Positions 28,583 through 43,900 of a DNA stretch of 64,000 bases are shown here, in pieces (position 1 is the first letter of the stretch; each line of letters starts with the position of its first letter). Source of the DNA: Brachionus rotundiformis (Eukaryota > Rotifera > Eurotatoria > Ploima > Brachionidae); the NCBI GenBank assembly GCA_016802295.1, contig JAESIW010000203.1, positions 472,264 to 536,263 of the forward strand, written 5' to 3'. Made by a program: the position numbers and the translations under genes. Below the pieces are notes generated by a model. The model saw only the letters and a program-made list of their open reading frames with translations, was not told the DNA's origin and searched no databases.

Positions 28583-30331
28583 ATGACTAATGCAAGCTCA
28601 AGTCAACAAAGCGAAGAGAGGCCGAGCGGCACTGAGGCTGTGTCGCCGCCGCCAGAGACACTCAAGCGGCCGAGAGAGGACTCGGTCGAGGCCGAGGAGC
28701 CTAGTAGCCCTCCGCCGTGCAAAACAGCCAAGGTGACCTATTCTATAATGAGCATCTTGGCCAAGGACAAAAAGTCAAACAAAGAGAACAGCTTGGAAAC
28801 GGAGCCGGCCTCGCCGCCTGCCCCGCCAGCCGACAGCCAAACGCAACCAATCAATCCTTTCTTGGTCAACCCATTCTTGGCTGCAGCAGCCGCGGCCGCC
28901 CAGTCCGGCCATTCCTCCCTTCTCAACAACATATCCAACATGGCTCTCATGTCCAAAAATCAATCAGCCGACATGTGGCCCTGGTTCAACATGGCTGCCA
29001 TGTCCGCTCTGTACGGACTAGATAGTATGTTTTATTTTTTGTTTAATCTCTTGCCTTGTCTCTGTGTGTCTTTTTTTTTTCTCGTTTCTAAAGTTCTAAA
29101 GTAATTTGAATAAATTTAATTGACAAGCTTTTGTTGTGGTACCAGTGTAATTTTAGTTGACAGTGAAAGTTTAAAATTACAAATCAATTAAGACTTCAAG
29201 TTTAATTTAACTTAGCACAATTAAATTAAAATTCAAATAACACTTTATAAAATCTATATATATATAAAAAATCAAATTTCTAAATATTAATTGCCTTTTC
29301 TCTTATTGTGTTAATTAGAAGGACAGTACACAGGCTTGTTTTCGTCAGTCGATAATAATTCACATTTGAGAAGCGTAGCAGGAGGACAGTCAAATCAGTT
29401 TGGTCACGTGACTGCAAAGAGTGACGAGCAAGCAGTGCTGAGAGCCAATCAGATTCATCATCAGCTGGGCAAGTACGAGCATGTGAACAGGTCGGGCTCG
29501 CAGTCCTCGTCGAGCTCGACGTCGCCGGCCAGCAAGTACGGCGGCGGCGACGAAGGTGCCAAGGCCGAGAGTAGAAAGCTGCTGAACAGATCACTGGACG
29601 AAGAGGAGGAGCAGGCCAACCGACTGGGCTTCAGCGGCGCCAGCATGGGCGACGAAGACGAGCTCGACGATGATGACGAGGACATCGACGGCTCGAACAA
29701 CGGCGACTCGTTTGACAACATGCGCAAAAAAAAGACCAGGACCGTGTTCTCGAGGAACCAGGTGTTTCAGCTGGAGAGCACGTTTGACATGAAGCGGTAC
29801 CTGTCGAGCTCGGAGCGCTCATCGTTGGCCAACTCGTTGCAGTTGACCGAGACCCAGATCAAAATTTGGTTCCAAAACCGGCGCAATAAGTGGAAACGAC
29901 AGCTGGCAGCCGAGATCGAGGCGAGCAGCTCGACAAACCAGCATCAGCAGACCCAGCATCAACTGAGCGTGTCGTCGTCGGGCAGTCAGCGAAGCTCGAT
30001 CGGCTCTGCTAACCAACGACTGGTCCGAGTGCCTGTGCTCTACCAGACCGAGGGCCAAAGACCGCTGATGATGGGCCAGCAAGACGCCGCCGAGCACGTT
30101 CAGTCGAGCTCCTCGTCGACCCACTCTTCGCTAGCCTCGCCATCCAACTCGGCCAACCCTGCTTCCCTGCTCTCGCCCTCTATGCTCGCCGCCGCAGCTG
30201 CTGCCTCCTCTCTCTACTACGCTGCCGCTGCCCACGCCCAACCCGGACAGTTCCACAACTTCAATCTCAACATGGCCAACACCACAGCCAACTCCAACCA
30301 ACACAAACAATCTATTTCAAGCATCCTATGA
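28583..30331 (+). CDS. Hmx: Hmx (NK5/H6-like) homeobox transcription factor
   Basis: Two exons, 28583-29024 and 29319-30331 (484 aa). The homeodomain is at about residues 284-343. It carries the family signatures [22 protein letters not shown] and [14 protein letters not shown], which match the Hmx family closely. Downstream, [11 protein letters not shown] (about 380-390) matches the conserved post-homeodomain Hmx motif. Near the N-terminus YSIMSIL (53-59) fits an eh1 Groucho-binding motif, which suggests repressor activity. The rest is low complexity: alanine runs, serine runs and an acidic stretch just before the homeodomain. The family acts in neural and sensory development. It is an NK-class gene and lies 29 kb from Msx in the same orientation. 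Confidence 0.96.
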
Positions 30332-33300
30332 ATCTACCAGCCATTTGACCAGAATAAGGAATAAATATAAAAATATTTTTTATCAATTAATGCGAGAGAA
30401 TTATCAATACTCAAAAAAATGAAGATTATTATTTATAATGTTTAATTAGAAGCTCATTTAAATGATTATATCTTTTCTCATTTATTTTTTTTGTTTAAAT
30501 TTTTTTTTTTAGAATTTATCTAGCTGCTAATTAAGTGTGTCAAAAAGATGTATATACAAAATTTCCACATCCACTTTCCTCTCACTCTTTTCTCTATCTT
30601 CTTTTTTAATTATTTTTTTTTCTAAGAATAAGATTTTTGTGCTTTTTTTTTGTTTTATTTTTAAATTCAATTATTTTTTTTCAAAACCGATTAGTAAATA
30701 AAAATTTAAAAAATAAAATAACTATTTCTGTATTTGTTTATAAATGAAGAAATTCGAATAGGCGAAAGTAATTATTGTGAACAAAGAAAAACAATAAGTT
30801 CTATATAATTAAATGGATTAGTAGAACGGAATATTGTGAGCAAGTATTTGACCAGAATTTTGCTTATTAGTTCACTCTTGACTTGATATGATTATATTAT
30901 AACGATTTATTTTATTCAAAGTAATTAAAGTAGCTCGAAAGCTGATCATTAGAACGCCTCAGTGATCTTATTCACTTTTCTTACTTAAAGTCCTTTCCTT
31001 TTTATCGTTTGTTCTGCAGTTTGCTGCCATCCTCTTGTTTTCACTCTCCCTCCCTCTCTCCTCCAAATACAAAGCTCTAGTGAACAGCTTGAAAGAACAG
31101 CACTCAAACATGCACTGTACAAATCTCGAGGCGAGTTAACGACCAATCATAAGAGTTTATTCTTGTTTTCACTTTTGAAATGTTGCATCAAACAAAGAAC
31201 CTGACGAAAGAGCTAAGATAACTTGGAGGAGAACAGTTGAAAGAGATCTGAAAGAGACTAGCCTCGTAGGACTCAATTTGATATAATAAAGAAACATTCA
31301 AACTGACATTTTATACAATTTATTTGAAATAAATTTTTTAATTTAAAAAAATCATTAATAAATTAATAAAAATATAAATGAAAAAAATTATCTATTTTTT
31401 TAATTTTAATATTGAGCAATTGGCAACCCGGGCCCCGAGGGCTCATTCACTCCATTCTACAGAAATACACCAAGTAATAGCGCACACTATTGTCACATGG
31501 GACTGAAAGGGAGATAAATCAATTAGATTAGTTTTTAGACATAAAGCATGTGCCACTTGAATACCGGAGACAAGCTATCCATTAAACTTTACATGATTAA
31601 ATCGTTTTAGTTTGGCAAAGTAATTTGTCAAATAAAACATTTGGCTCAGTATAGATATATTAGCATTTGTCCTCAAGGTAATTAAAAATTTGCATTCAAT
31701 ATTTCAACAAAATATGTTCATTTACAAACTGAATAGTTTCATTACATCCAATCAACAGATAAAATCAAAATTCCTAAATCTAATTATTAAAATTAGTAAT
31801 TAATATTTAATATTTTAATCACGATAGAGAGCAAAGTATCATTTTAAGATAAGAAAGATATTTTTCTTTATTCATATCAATATGCATATAAAAATATTCT
31901 TTTTTTTTTGCTTCAATTTACATCCATAATCAAGAAAACAAAAAAATGATTAACTCTAATTATTGTCAAATGATTTACATGCTCTAATAAAGCATTTGTC
32001 TACTACTTAGCGTTATCATATTATACTCTTGATAAGCTTGTCTGGTACCACAAATTAGATTATTTCACGCCACAGAGCGTTACTAGGACAATAGAAAGAG
32101 CCCGCGAATAGTTCTTAATTCGATTATAGTTGGTAAATAATTTAATCCAGCGGCTGGTCTCTCTACAATTGTAGCAACAAAAAGATTTCACAAATTCCTA
32201 CACACAGCGCATCACAATCTCTAGTATCAATATTTTATCTGTATGAGAGAAACACAAAAAAAAATTAAAGCAGGATTTATTTTCATTTAATTCCTTAATG
32301 GAATTTTAACCGAAAATTAGATTAAAATAACTTTTTATTTCATATGTTTTATTTTTTCTTTTATTTGACATTATCGTCAAATTTTGAAATAGGACACTTT
32401 TCGGTAATTTGTTTAGCTTTATAATTTATTAAAAGAATTTTTATCACTAGAAATCGGATCTAATTAAAAACAAAATTCTAAATGTAATTAAAAAAATTTA
32501 ATCTTTTGTTTCTGTTTCAAGTGCCAATCATGTTTCCAAGTCTAATCGACTTCTTGCTAATTATTTTGTTTCATACATCAAATCGCATTACAGTTGGTTC
32601 AATACTTGATTATTTTTTAAATATAGATAACTGTGTTTAAGAGCACTCAATGGTGCCATGTCTGATAGATAAAGTCTGCCACATAATCGCCTCAAATCTT
32701 GATCTCTGTTTGAAAAGCATTTGACGCAAATCTTGCTGTGATAATTTCTTTATTATTGCATCACCATGGACCAGACTCTCTTACCCTAATTAGCATTGTT
32801 CCATTCACTTTTATTAGAAACGCCTAGGAAACAAAATACTTTGAACTGTTTCCGGCTTTTTGGTTCTAAGAGATCTCTCTCTTTTTTTTGTTTAAAAGTT
32901 GAAATAAACATAATTCAAGTGATTGTATGAAATGGTGTGATAATGATAAAATTGTCGATAAATGCCTCAAATAATAGCTCTGCATAAGGCAAATAGGCTT
33001 TGATGTTTTTGAAGTGCTGTTTTGGAAATAAATTGCGCCGAGCTTGCCTACCTACTGCAATTCAAATAGAATTAAATGTATTTTTTAAAATGTGATTTAG
33101 TTCTTGATTAAAATTGACAAAGATGATAAAAAATAAAAAATTAATTAAAACATAATCCTAATATTATATCATTTAATAATTACTTTAATTAATTAGATTT
33201 AATAATCATATAAAGCGTGTCGATTGTCATAGACAATCTGGCCTATATCTTAGTTCATTAAATAGATTATTTTTCTAATTAATTAAAATTTCTTAAATAA

Positions 33301-35385
33301 AAAAGCTATAGATCAATTTCAATGAAGTATACAAATAAGCTTTTACCACAAAATAAAAACAAACTACTTTTTTAATTAGAAAAAACCAATCATGTTAAAA
33401 ATTTAAATTATCTTTTCTAATATATGATCTGATGACTTGAATAAAATTAATTTGTTAATTTTTTAAAAGTTAATAATTAAATATATAATTGAAAATAATA
33501 ATCTGATGCTTAATAAATAAATGATTTAATTCTTAGGATTTATTAAAGAGTTACCAATTGACGCTTGGCAAAAATTTGTTTCTGTTTTATATAAAACCAG
33601 TTGTTTAAATAGATAAAGATTACGATTAGGCTCCAGGAGACTCATGACTTGCCTTATTAAAACTTATTGATACCAAATAATTAATATTATTATTATGTAT
33701 TTCAATTAATACAACAAGGGTAATTCTATCATTGAAGAAAATTTAGTCATCAGAAAAAAGATATCTATTGTACACAATTTTGAAAGAAAGATCTCTCAAG
33801 TACCAGAGAAAATCTTTTCCTTTAAAGATAAAATCATAATTTAATAAAAAACAAGTATTTTTTCATTAAATAAATTATTAAAAATTCAATTAGATAAAGC
33901 TTTTATTTAAATTTTGAAAAATTTTTAAAATAATTAATGATATAAAGTTGAGTAAGATTTTTGCTTATATTTATTCAAAGCTGCTTTGTATAGATTCTAT
34001 GGAAAAAGCTGCTACAGCTTCTCACTCCCTATTGCTAGTGAAGGTCTCAAATAATTAAAATTAATAATTGATAATTTGAAATTAATTAGGAATAAAATAT
34101 TTAATTTATATTAAAAACTTTAAAATTATGGAAATATATAAAGCAATAGTTGGTAATCACAAACAAGATTAGATTTTTAGAAATTTTTTTTTCGATGAAA
34201 AATGTTTTTTAATTTGTTTAATTTAAGTTTTACCAAGGTAGAATTTACTTAATTTTTCCTCACTTAAGTTTTTTTGATTATTTTAAATTTTAAATTTTAA
34301 TAATAATCTGTTTAACCAGATCTTGTGGTAAAACATTCCAAACATTAACTATTTATAAAATTCTAAAAAATTTCAATAATATTTTAAAAATTTAACTAAA
34401 GCTCCAACTAACAGCAAGCTTTTTATTAAACTTAAAAAATTTCATAACTAATTAATTAAGTTTTTATAATAAATCTTAAATGTTTGAATTGTAAAAAAAA
34501 TATGAAATTAACTGTCTAATTTTTGTTATACACGTCAAACCAGCATTTACCATCAAGCATTTTACAATTGAAAAATACTGAATTTAGTAAAGCTATAAAT
34601 ATTTTCCAATAAATTAGATTTAATTTTAAATTAGTATTATTAATGAATAAATTTACTAATTTGAGAAAAGTTTAATTCTTTTTTTTAACTTTAATCGTAT
34701 CATACTCAATAAGTTTGGTTAAAAACAAAAAATATAAGTTTTTCCAAACATAACTTCTTAATATTATTATATTAGATAATTCAATAATAATTAAGTTTAT
34801 TAAATCAGTTTGAGAAAAATATAATCTGTTTAATAAATCGTAAAGCTAATTTTTTTATATTTCAAGACATAAATTTGGTAGATGGTAAAAAAAATTCAAG
34901 ATTTTTTTCTAATTTTTTTATTTTAAGTTACAATTCGAAAAAAATTAAATTTAATAAGAAGTGTCAAAAATACAAAAATAGATAGAATAATTCAATTAAT
35001 ATTTAAGTCAAATAACTAATTAATTTTTCCAACGACTTTCCATTTACTTTTATTTTAATTAATTATACAAAAATAAAAATTAAGCCGAAAAATATTTCCT
35101 TTCTTAATGCTCTGTGCCTTTTTTAATTTCATTATATAAAGAATTTTTTTAAAATTCAAAACAAAATCGGCTAATTTTGCTTCCAGTTTTGAATTTAAGT
35201 TTCGTAAAACGAAAAACATTCCGAAAAAAAAAACAACTTGTAAAATTAAATATATATTTTTTTTCTTTTTTTTTTAATAAAAACTCTTCTAAATTATTGA
35301 TATTTATTATTTGAGCTTTTAGATGCTTACTGCTATCATTTATAAAGAAAACTATAAGAAAAAATTGATGTTTTATTGATTACAT
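30332..35385. other. Intergenic region downstream of Hmx
   Basis: No gene found. An AATAAA lies at 30360-30365, shortly after the Hmx stop. Less AT-rich patches at about 30990-31150 and 31420-31510 have no coding frame and are candidates for regulatory sequence. From about 33000 to 35385 it is extremely AT-rich. Confidence 0.6.
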
Positions 35386-36807
<1,422 letters not shown>

Positions 36808-37968
36808 TTAATTATGGTTTATTTATTTGTCTATTTTAAATAAATAAAATTAATAAATTATTTAACAAACAAATTGTGCACCAAAGTTTTTTAAAGCAAA
36901 GTTTGTCTTATCCAGTGGTTGAGTGTGAAAATTTTGAATGAAGCCTTTAGCTCTTATAGTTAGAAAAAAAACGATGCATTAAAAATTTTATATTTTATTT
37001 TTTAGAGAATATTAAATTTTAGCTTCATATGCAAATTGCGATACAAATATCAAAAATAATATTTTATGTTTATATATATATTATATTAGCATTTTCCAAA
37101 ATTATAAATTTGTTAAAATAAATTTGAAAAATTTGCCTATGTCACGCATTTGAACATGTCTTTGAGCCTTCATATCTAATATACCAACACTGAGCCCAAC
37201 ACTTATCTATTCTGACCAATTTATCTATTTATCATTTTTAAATTTAGTCCAATCTACCAAACTAGTAGAGAAACTAGGTTATCCAAACTATCTTTGATTG
37301 TTTACACTTTCTCATTCACTTGCCCATTGAATAATCCTTGGAGCATTGCCGATCCGACCATTTGGATAAGTGATAGAGTCTAGATTTAATTAAAAGAACC
37401 ATTGAATCAAATTTGTTAAATCAATTGAGCCAATTTATTAAAAAATAGATTTAAAAAAAGCGAAAATAAATTTTTTTATTTTTATTTGAGTAAAAAAAAG
37501 GATACTATTTAAAATAATTTTTTTGTTTAATTTAACCATTAAAATAAAGAACAAATTAGATAAATTGTGTGACAAGCTTTTTATTTTATTTCTTAAATTA
37601 TTGTCAAATTTTACAAATTAAACTTGACAAAAAAAATAAAGTAAGAAAAGACACTAAAGTATTCTAATAAAAATAGATAATTTTTTATTTTATATTTTTA
37701 TATATAGATATTTTTTATTATATTTGAGCCTAATTAAGAAAATAATAAAATTAAAAGAAAATATCGTCGGAAAATAATTTTTAAAAAACTAACTGAATTA
37801 GATAATTAAAGGGTTTGATTTTTATCTTAAAATAGATGAAAAAATAGAAAAAAAAATCGGATTATTTGTGTCGTTTGGCTAAAAAAAGGTAGATACATGA
37901 GAGCTTAGGTAAGAAATTGGTAAGAAGTTCACACACGAATGAGATTCTGAATATTGAAGCTTAAGGCT
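36808..37968. other. Intergenic between PP1 copy 3 and hexokinase 3' end
   Basis: AT-rich with no gene seen. It lies upstream of PP1 copy 3 and downstream of the distal hexokinase last exon. Confidence 0.6.
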
Positions 37969-38073
37969 TTAGGGGCTGGTTTGACCAAGAGCTTCGAGGC
38001 GTTTCTTATTCTCGACTGCCGCGACCATGCTTGCGCCTTTGCCAGATGCGTCCGTGGACAAAATTATCTTGTA
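37969..38073 (-). CDS. HK: Hexokinase last exon B (distal, alternative)
   Basis: After an AAG acceptor the exon reads 34 codons beginning YKIILSTDASGKGASM and ending LGQTSP, then TAA. The phase and start point are the same as for exon A, so it can replace A but cannot follow it. Its base composition is clearly less AT-rich than its surroundings. It could also be the last trace of a second hexokinase gene. Confidence 0.75.
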   Translation of the reverse strand, partial: YKIILSTDASGKGASMVAAVENKKRLEALGQTSP

Positions 38074-40977
38074 CTTAAATACAAATTGTTAGTATTGACA
38101 ATCAAAATTAAAGGTGAGTATAAAAAAGGAGCAATGTAGAATAATGGCATAAAAATAAAGCTGAAAAATCTTTATTATAAATTAATGATTTAAAAGAAGT
38201 GATAAGCGTCTAAGGGAGCATTAAGCCAGTTTAAATTTATACACATGTTATTATCTTTTTTAATTTGGTCAAATATTGAAAAAATTTTACTTTAATTTTT
38301 TTCTTTATTTTTTAAAATTTTAAATTCCAAATATTTGAATTTTTGAGATTAAAAAAAATTTAAATTAAACAAATTAAAAAGGATCAAAACAATTATAATT
38401 AAAGATAACAATATAATAATGTGAATATAACTCTTTATTTTTTTGTTTTGTTGTTGATGTTGTCTAGAATCTACATAAATATTATACATGCTCTCTATAA
38501 TGGACCTCAACGTAATTCACAAAAGGTATTATTAAATAGATAATTGGCAACTAATAAAAATTTTTGTTGACTTTATTGAGAAAAACCGGAAAAAATCTTC
38601 ACTAAAAATTCTCATTTATTTATTCTTTTTCAAAAGCTTTCTGCTGCTATAAGTCTAATGGACCAAGCCATTTACCAAAAAAAGTACAGTTTTTATAAAA
38701 CCGGTTGTTCCAAAAAAAACACACTTGATGCAAAAAAAAAAGGTAAAAACAGATTTTTTTCTTAAGTCTGATGGTAAACTTCCATAAGTTATAATAATAA
38801 TTAATAATTAATAATTGAGGCAATAAAATTTGATATCATTCTAAATCGGTCACCGTTTAGAATGGAAAGCTGATCTTATAGTTTTTGTAGTCTGGCGCTG
38901 TTACTGCTGATAGCGCTGCTCCAATACCGCTTCCGTCAGTTGAAAGTACAATTTGATACTGTTTTAGATAACAAAAAAAATCAAATAATATTTTTAAAAA
39001 ATTAAATCAAAATAAATAAAATAAATATTCCAATTTTAATATTTTTTTTCTTTAATTAATTTAAAAAATAAAAATTGAAATTGAAAAATAAACACAATTA
39101 ATATTCAACTGACTTACACAGATACCCTACATGCATATAAAATGGTAAAGTAAACTTACCCTAATGTGAGGATGAACCAACATTTGCATGGCTTTTTCCA
39201 TGTTTTTCTTAAATTTTGGATGAAATCTGTATAGAGATCCGTCAACAGCAATGGTCACGTTTGGTGAATTGATGTGATTAAGCAAAACAGCTAGGCCTTT
39301 AAATAGATAAGTAATTAGGAGACAAGCTTTCCCATTTTTTTTTATTTGGTGGTACCTGCGGCGGCCAATTGAGCAGCTCGTCTGGACACTAATTTGCATA
39401 CATACTGAACTATGACACAATCATCATACGTCGGTCTGTCCAAACCCATTTGTTCAAGCACCGACTTTGTGTGTCTATAGGTCACCCCTGAGTCTGTTTC
39501 GATTTCGGACACGTACTTGGTATAAAAGCTACCTTTGGTATACAACGCTTGACGGTAATCTGTGCTCCAGCTGTGATCCCTATGACCAACAAACAACAAC
39601 TCTTTTTCCCACAAGTCCAATATAATCAAGCGCACTATTTCTCCCATGTACATGCCGGACATCATTTTTTCATATCTAAAATAAAACAATTTTATCTATA
39701 GTTAGTTAGAAAATTTTTTATCTTTTTTATATGAATTTTTTCAATCAAAAAAAAATAAAATAAAATATTTCTGATAAAAAATTTACATTTGTCTTGTTGG
39801 ATTAAGGGAAGTTTTGTCGACTTCGATGTCGTAGTCGGTCCTCAAGAAGTTAAGACAGCCATTATCACCAAAAGCGCCCCATTCCATGTTTATAATGACC
39901 TGTTTTGGGTCATCGCGGTCACCATCCCAGGTCTTCACATTGTCCAAATTCTCAACATAACAAGCATTGGAACCAGTGCCAAGTATGAGACCAATTTTAG
40001 TATTCTGGTCGTTGTAGGCAGATGCCATCAGCGTGCCAACTGTGTCATTTACCAAGGCCAAAACTTTAACTTTAATATCCTAATTAAACAATAAATTAAG
40101 AATAAAAAATTAATTAATTTCTTTTTTTGCTTAAAACTATGCTTACGGCTCTTCTTTCAATGGCCTCTTGCAACATGGCCACAACATCGTTACCAACCAC
40201 ACCGCTGCAGTCAAAGCCTTTGGTCCAATTGGCCAAAATGGCCGACGCGAGGCCTTTTTGGCTACAAGGGAACGAAAAAGTAAAGCCCAATGGATATTCG
40301 CGGTTGTTTTGGATCAACTTTTCGGCATTCATAAAGCCAGCCAAGCATTTGGCAATGTGGTCAAACAATTGAATGCCAGTGCCGGTCATAATCGACTGTG
40401 GTATGAGAAACACCTTCGATTTGACCTTGATGTCGCCCGAGTCCAAGTTAATCAACAAAACACGAAAGTTAGTACCACCCAGGTCCAGAGCAAGTATGTC
40501 ACCTTTTTCAGAACCATCTGGCAATGAACGAACATAAGTTGGAAACATTTTCACATCGGCTTTATCATGAGTAGCCGGGTCCAAGCCCCTGTGCATCTCG
40601 TCCAACATCAATTCCATAACTTTGTGCAAACACTCTTTGGAAAGCTTAAATTTGCCAAGTATGTGCTCGATTTGGTCATTTTTGTCTGCCTCGCGCACAT
40701 GAAAGCGGTGTCTACGCTTGGCCAGCTGATATCCAACATAGAACGCTGAACCAAAAGCAGCAGCGCTAGCCAAACTAATCGCCACTGCTTTTTTCACAAG
40801 ACCAGAATTGTTCTCAGCGTCAAAAGGCACCACTTTGCCCGACACCTGTCTGGACGTGCTCACCACGGCCGCCTTCAAGCCCCTACCAACTATTTCATTC
40901 TGTACATAGCTCAGACTATTCGACACCACTCGACCAAGACCATTAATGTAAGATGACGGCGACTGAATATTTTCCAT
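37969..40977 (-). CDS. HK: Hexokinase with N-terminal membrane segment and two candidate last exons
   Basis: Exons 40977-40147, 40079-39787, 39675-39356 and 39296-39160, then either 38958-38857 (560 aa) or 38073-37969 (561 aa). It phosphorylates hexoses with ATP at the start of glycolysis. Visible sites are LDLGGTNFR (164-172, ATP site), the hexokinase signature LGFTFSFPCSQ...NWTKGF (230-255), catalytic Asp289 in ALVNDTVG, LGTGSNACY, and NMEWGAFGDNG with the sugar-binding Glu. It is a single 50-kDa-type catalytic unit with an N-terminal extension of about 90 residues. That extension contains a hydrophobic, small-residue-rich segment (about 64-85) followed by KRRHRFH, so it is probably membrane-anchored, perhaps at the outer mitochondrial membrane. 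The last-exon choice changes the C-terminal STD(G/A)SG segment. Confidence 0.93.
38857..38958 (-). CDS. HK: Hexokinase last exon A (proximal)
   Basis: After a CAG acceptor the exon reads 33 codons beginning YQIVLSTDGSGIGAAL and ending SFPF, then TAA. It joins exon 4 (ends AGG at 39160) in phase 0. It encodes the C-terminal glycine-rich ATP-site segment of hexokinase. Confidence 0.85.
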   Translation of the reverse strand, partial: YQIVLSTDGSGIGAALSAVTAPDYKNYKISFPF

Positions 40978-43900
40978 TTCTTCTGTAGCTTTTTGCTCTT
41001 ACTTTTTTTTTTGTTGGTAATTAATTGTTACAAAATTAAAAATTATTAAAATTTTCTACAAATTTTTGCTTGTTGCCAAACAGAAATTATCTAAATAGAG
41101 GAATTAAAACGAATATTTAATATAGTGATCTAATTTTAGATTTGAATAAATGAGCGCTCAAAATAGATAAAACAACAAAATGAGGATTGATAAAAAAGTT
41201 TTTAAATTAAGTTAAATTTAATAAAATTTTGTTTAAAAAAATTTAAATTTTAGTTTAACAAAAATATTCAAATATTAAAAATTAAATTTTAAAATTTGGA
41301 AAAAAGCACAGCTTTTCTCTTCTTCTTATTGTTAATAAAATATGATCGGACTATATTTTTTTGAAATTAAGTGAACATCACAGTCTTTTTTGTTTTTTTT
41401 TTATACTTTTTTTTTATATTTTATAAAAAAATGTTCAATTAATCAACTAAAACTTACTTGGTGTCTATTATTTAATAAAATTTAGAATTTTTAAGCTTTT
41501 GAAAAGTTCAAGTATGAACAAAATTTTAGATAATTATAAACGTGAATGGGTTTGCTTGTGGATGACTGTGATTATTTAACAAAATTACTTAAATGCACTA
41601 AATTCGAATAAACTTTTCAAAAAATAAAATTTATTTTTATATATTTTTATTTTATACTTTTTAATTAACTTGAAAATTGAATAGAAATTTTGCGCAATGC
41701 CTCAAGACTGGTGAAAAATCTGCCGCTGCTGACTAATCAACTTATTTTCCTCATAGGTATTAACTTAAAGTGAGACTTCTCTTGCCAAATTTTACCAATT
41801 CTAAATACTTGGATAAAAAATAATGGGTGTGTACGAGCTAATGTATCTGTGTGTTTATATGCAAATCTAGCTCTGTTCTTCCAAATAGCTCATTAGGCTC
41901 ATTTGGAAATTAGACAGATAATAATTGCGCATTTTTCCTAATATAATTAATTACTTTTGGATGAAAGCGGTGGCTTGGAACACGCCTAGACACCAATAAT
42001 GGTCCCTCTTGCCATTAATGCTTAGAACTAGTGCTTGGGCAAACAACTGGCTACACAGTGCAATGGCGTGGGACCAAAGGCAGTCAACTGGCGCCAATTG
42101 CATCAGCCAAATGGTTCAATTTGGATTCATTTGGCAAAAACTAAGCTAAACATAAAAGAAGCGTTAGTCTAAATGGAGAAAATAATTTCAAAATTTTAAA
42201 TTCCAATATTCTTCTTTATTATAATTAGTTCTGCTATTGCTCCTCGGCGCTGATTTGCCCCCTTGGTGAATTATCCATGTTCCTGTTAATGAGAGAGCAA
42301 AGCTATTTCTATGCTGAAATATTGCGTGCACTCTTTGGCAAAATGAATACATTGGTAATGTGTGAATTGTTTAGATAGAGATAAGCAATTTTTTTAACTT
42401 ATTTTTTGATAAAAAATGCTGTGCACAATTTGAGCAGAATATCAATTTGTTCGAGCGATTGTCGATTAGGCAGCGTGAATTAATAAAAATTATGATTATT
42501 TATTCCAAGGCAAATAGTGGGATTTGGCCCGCTTACCATCCAAGCCATTTCTTCTAAAATTCATTCAATAATCATAATTTAAAAGCGTCTTAGTTTAGAA
42601 CCTTCTAGAAATTATAATTATATTCTAAATATTTAAATTTAAAATAATTTTATATTTTATTATATATTTTTATTTTATTTATTTTTCTCCATGAATACAA
42701 TTAGCAAACAAGTAAGCGAAACAACGCAATATTAAGCGTCACTCGTTTGCTAGTCAAACCTTGGCAAAAAGCAATCTAAAAATAAAAAATTTCCACTGTT
42801 TTTTTTTTTTATTCTTTAATTTCTTTCATTTTTATTTAAAGATAATTTGAGGCCTATTTATGCCTAAAGGAAACTCAGCATTAAATTATAATACAAACTG
42901 AAATAATTTATAGATTTTTATTATAATTGGGCGCCTAGCATTTGCTTCCAGATTATTAATGGTTCAGGCCCCCTTTTTGCATTCTGCTGACTCAGCAAAC
43001 TTATTTCAACCTCCTTAATGATGCTTTTATTTGTCATTTTGATTTGGTGCTGCAATCCAACAGTTTGCTTGATTGCATAATTAATAGAGCTGCTTAGTCA
43101 AGACAACCAAGCTAATCTTGTAATTTAATAATTATTACCAATTTTATGCCTTGTTTGCTCATAATAAAACTCAATTGAAATTTTTTACATTTAAGTTCAA
43201 TCAATCACTTTCTTCCTTATCTTTCTTATCTTTTGTTGAAAACAAAAGCTTTGCCAACCAAAAATTGGTTAGTGGAGAAAGAAAATAAAATTGACAAGCA
43301 TCAGCTGGATTATGAAGGTTGGAAAAGTGTCATCTTAAATTATGGCCAGATTTTGGAGGCTTGAACACATTTACCAGTAGTGTGATAATTCTGTATTATC
43401 TGCATATTAAATAGAAAAAAAAATTAATTCTACCTCTAAATTCAAGATAATAAAATTGGTTTTACAGCTTTGTTTGTTAAGATAGAAATTAACTTTTAAT
43501 AATTTTTAACTTATTCAAAAAAAATGTCTATTTTGAAGCAAAAATTTGTTCAGATAATCAAACATTTTTAAAATTTAATCTAAATACTTTTAATTAGACC
43601 AATTCGAAAAGTAAATAAAACAAAAAAGTTATGTAATTTATACTCTATTTTCTTAAATCAAATACGCATTTTATTTTATTCTGTAAAAAAAGTTCGAAAT
43701 AAATTAAAAAATAACAACAACCAGAGTTTATTTTGTAAAATGCTGATTTACCTTGAGATTTGAACATGCTCAGCTTACTTAAAACTTACCATAAACTTAC
43801 CACGTATCAAACAACCTAAAATAATTTCTGTCAAAAAGCCTACTCTCGATTCAGTCTAAAGCAAAAATAAGTCTTTGTTAGGCTAATAAATTGGCAAATA

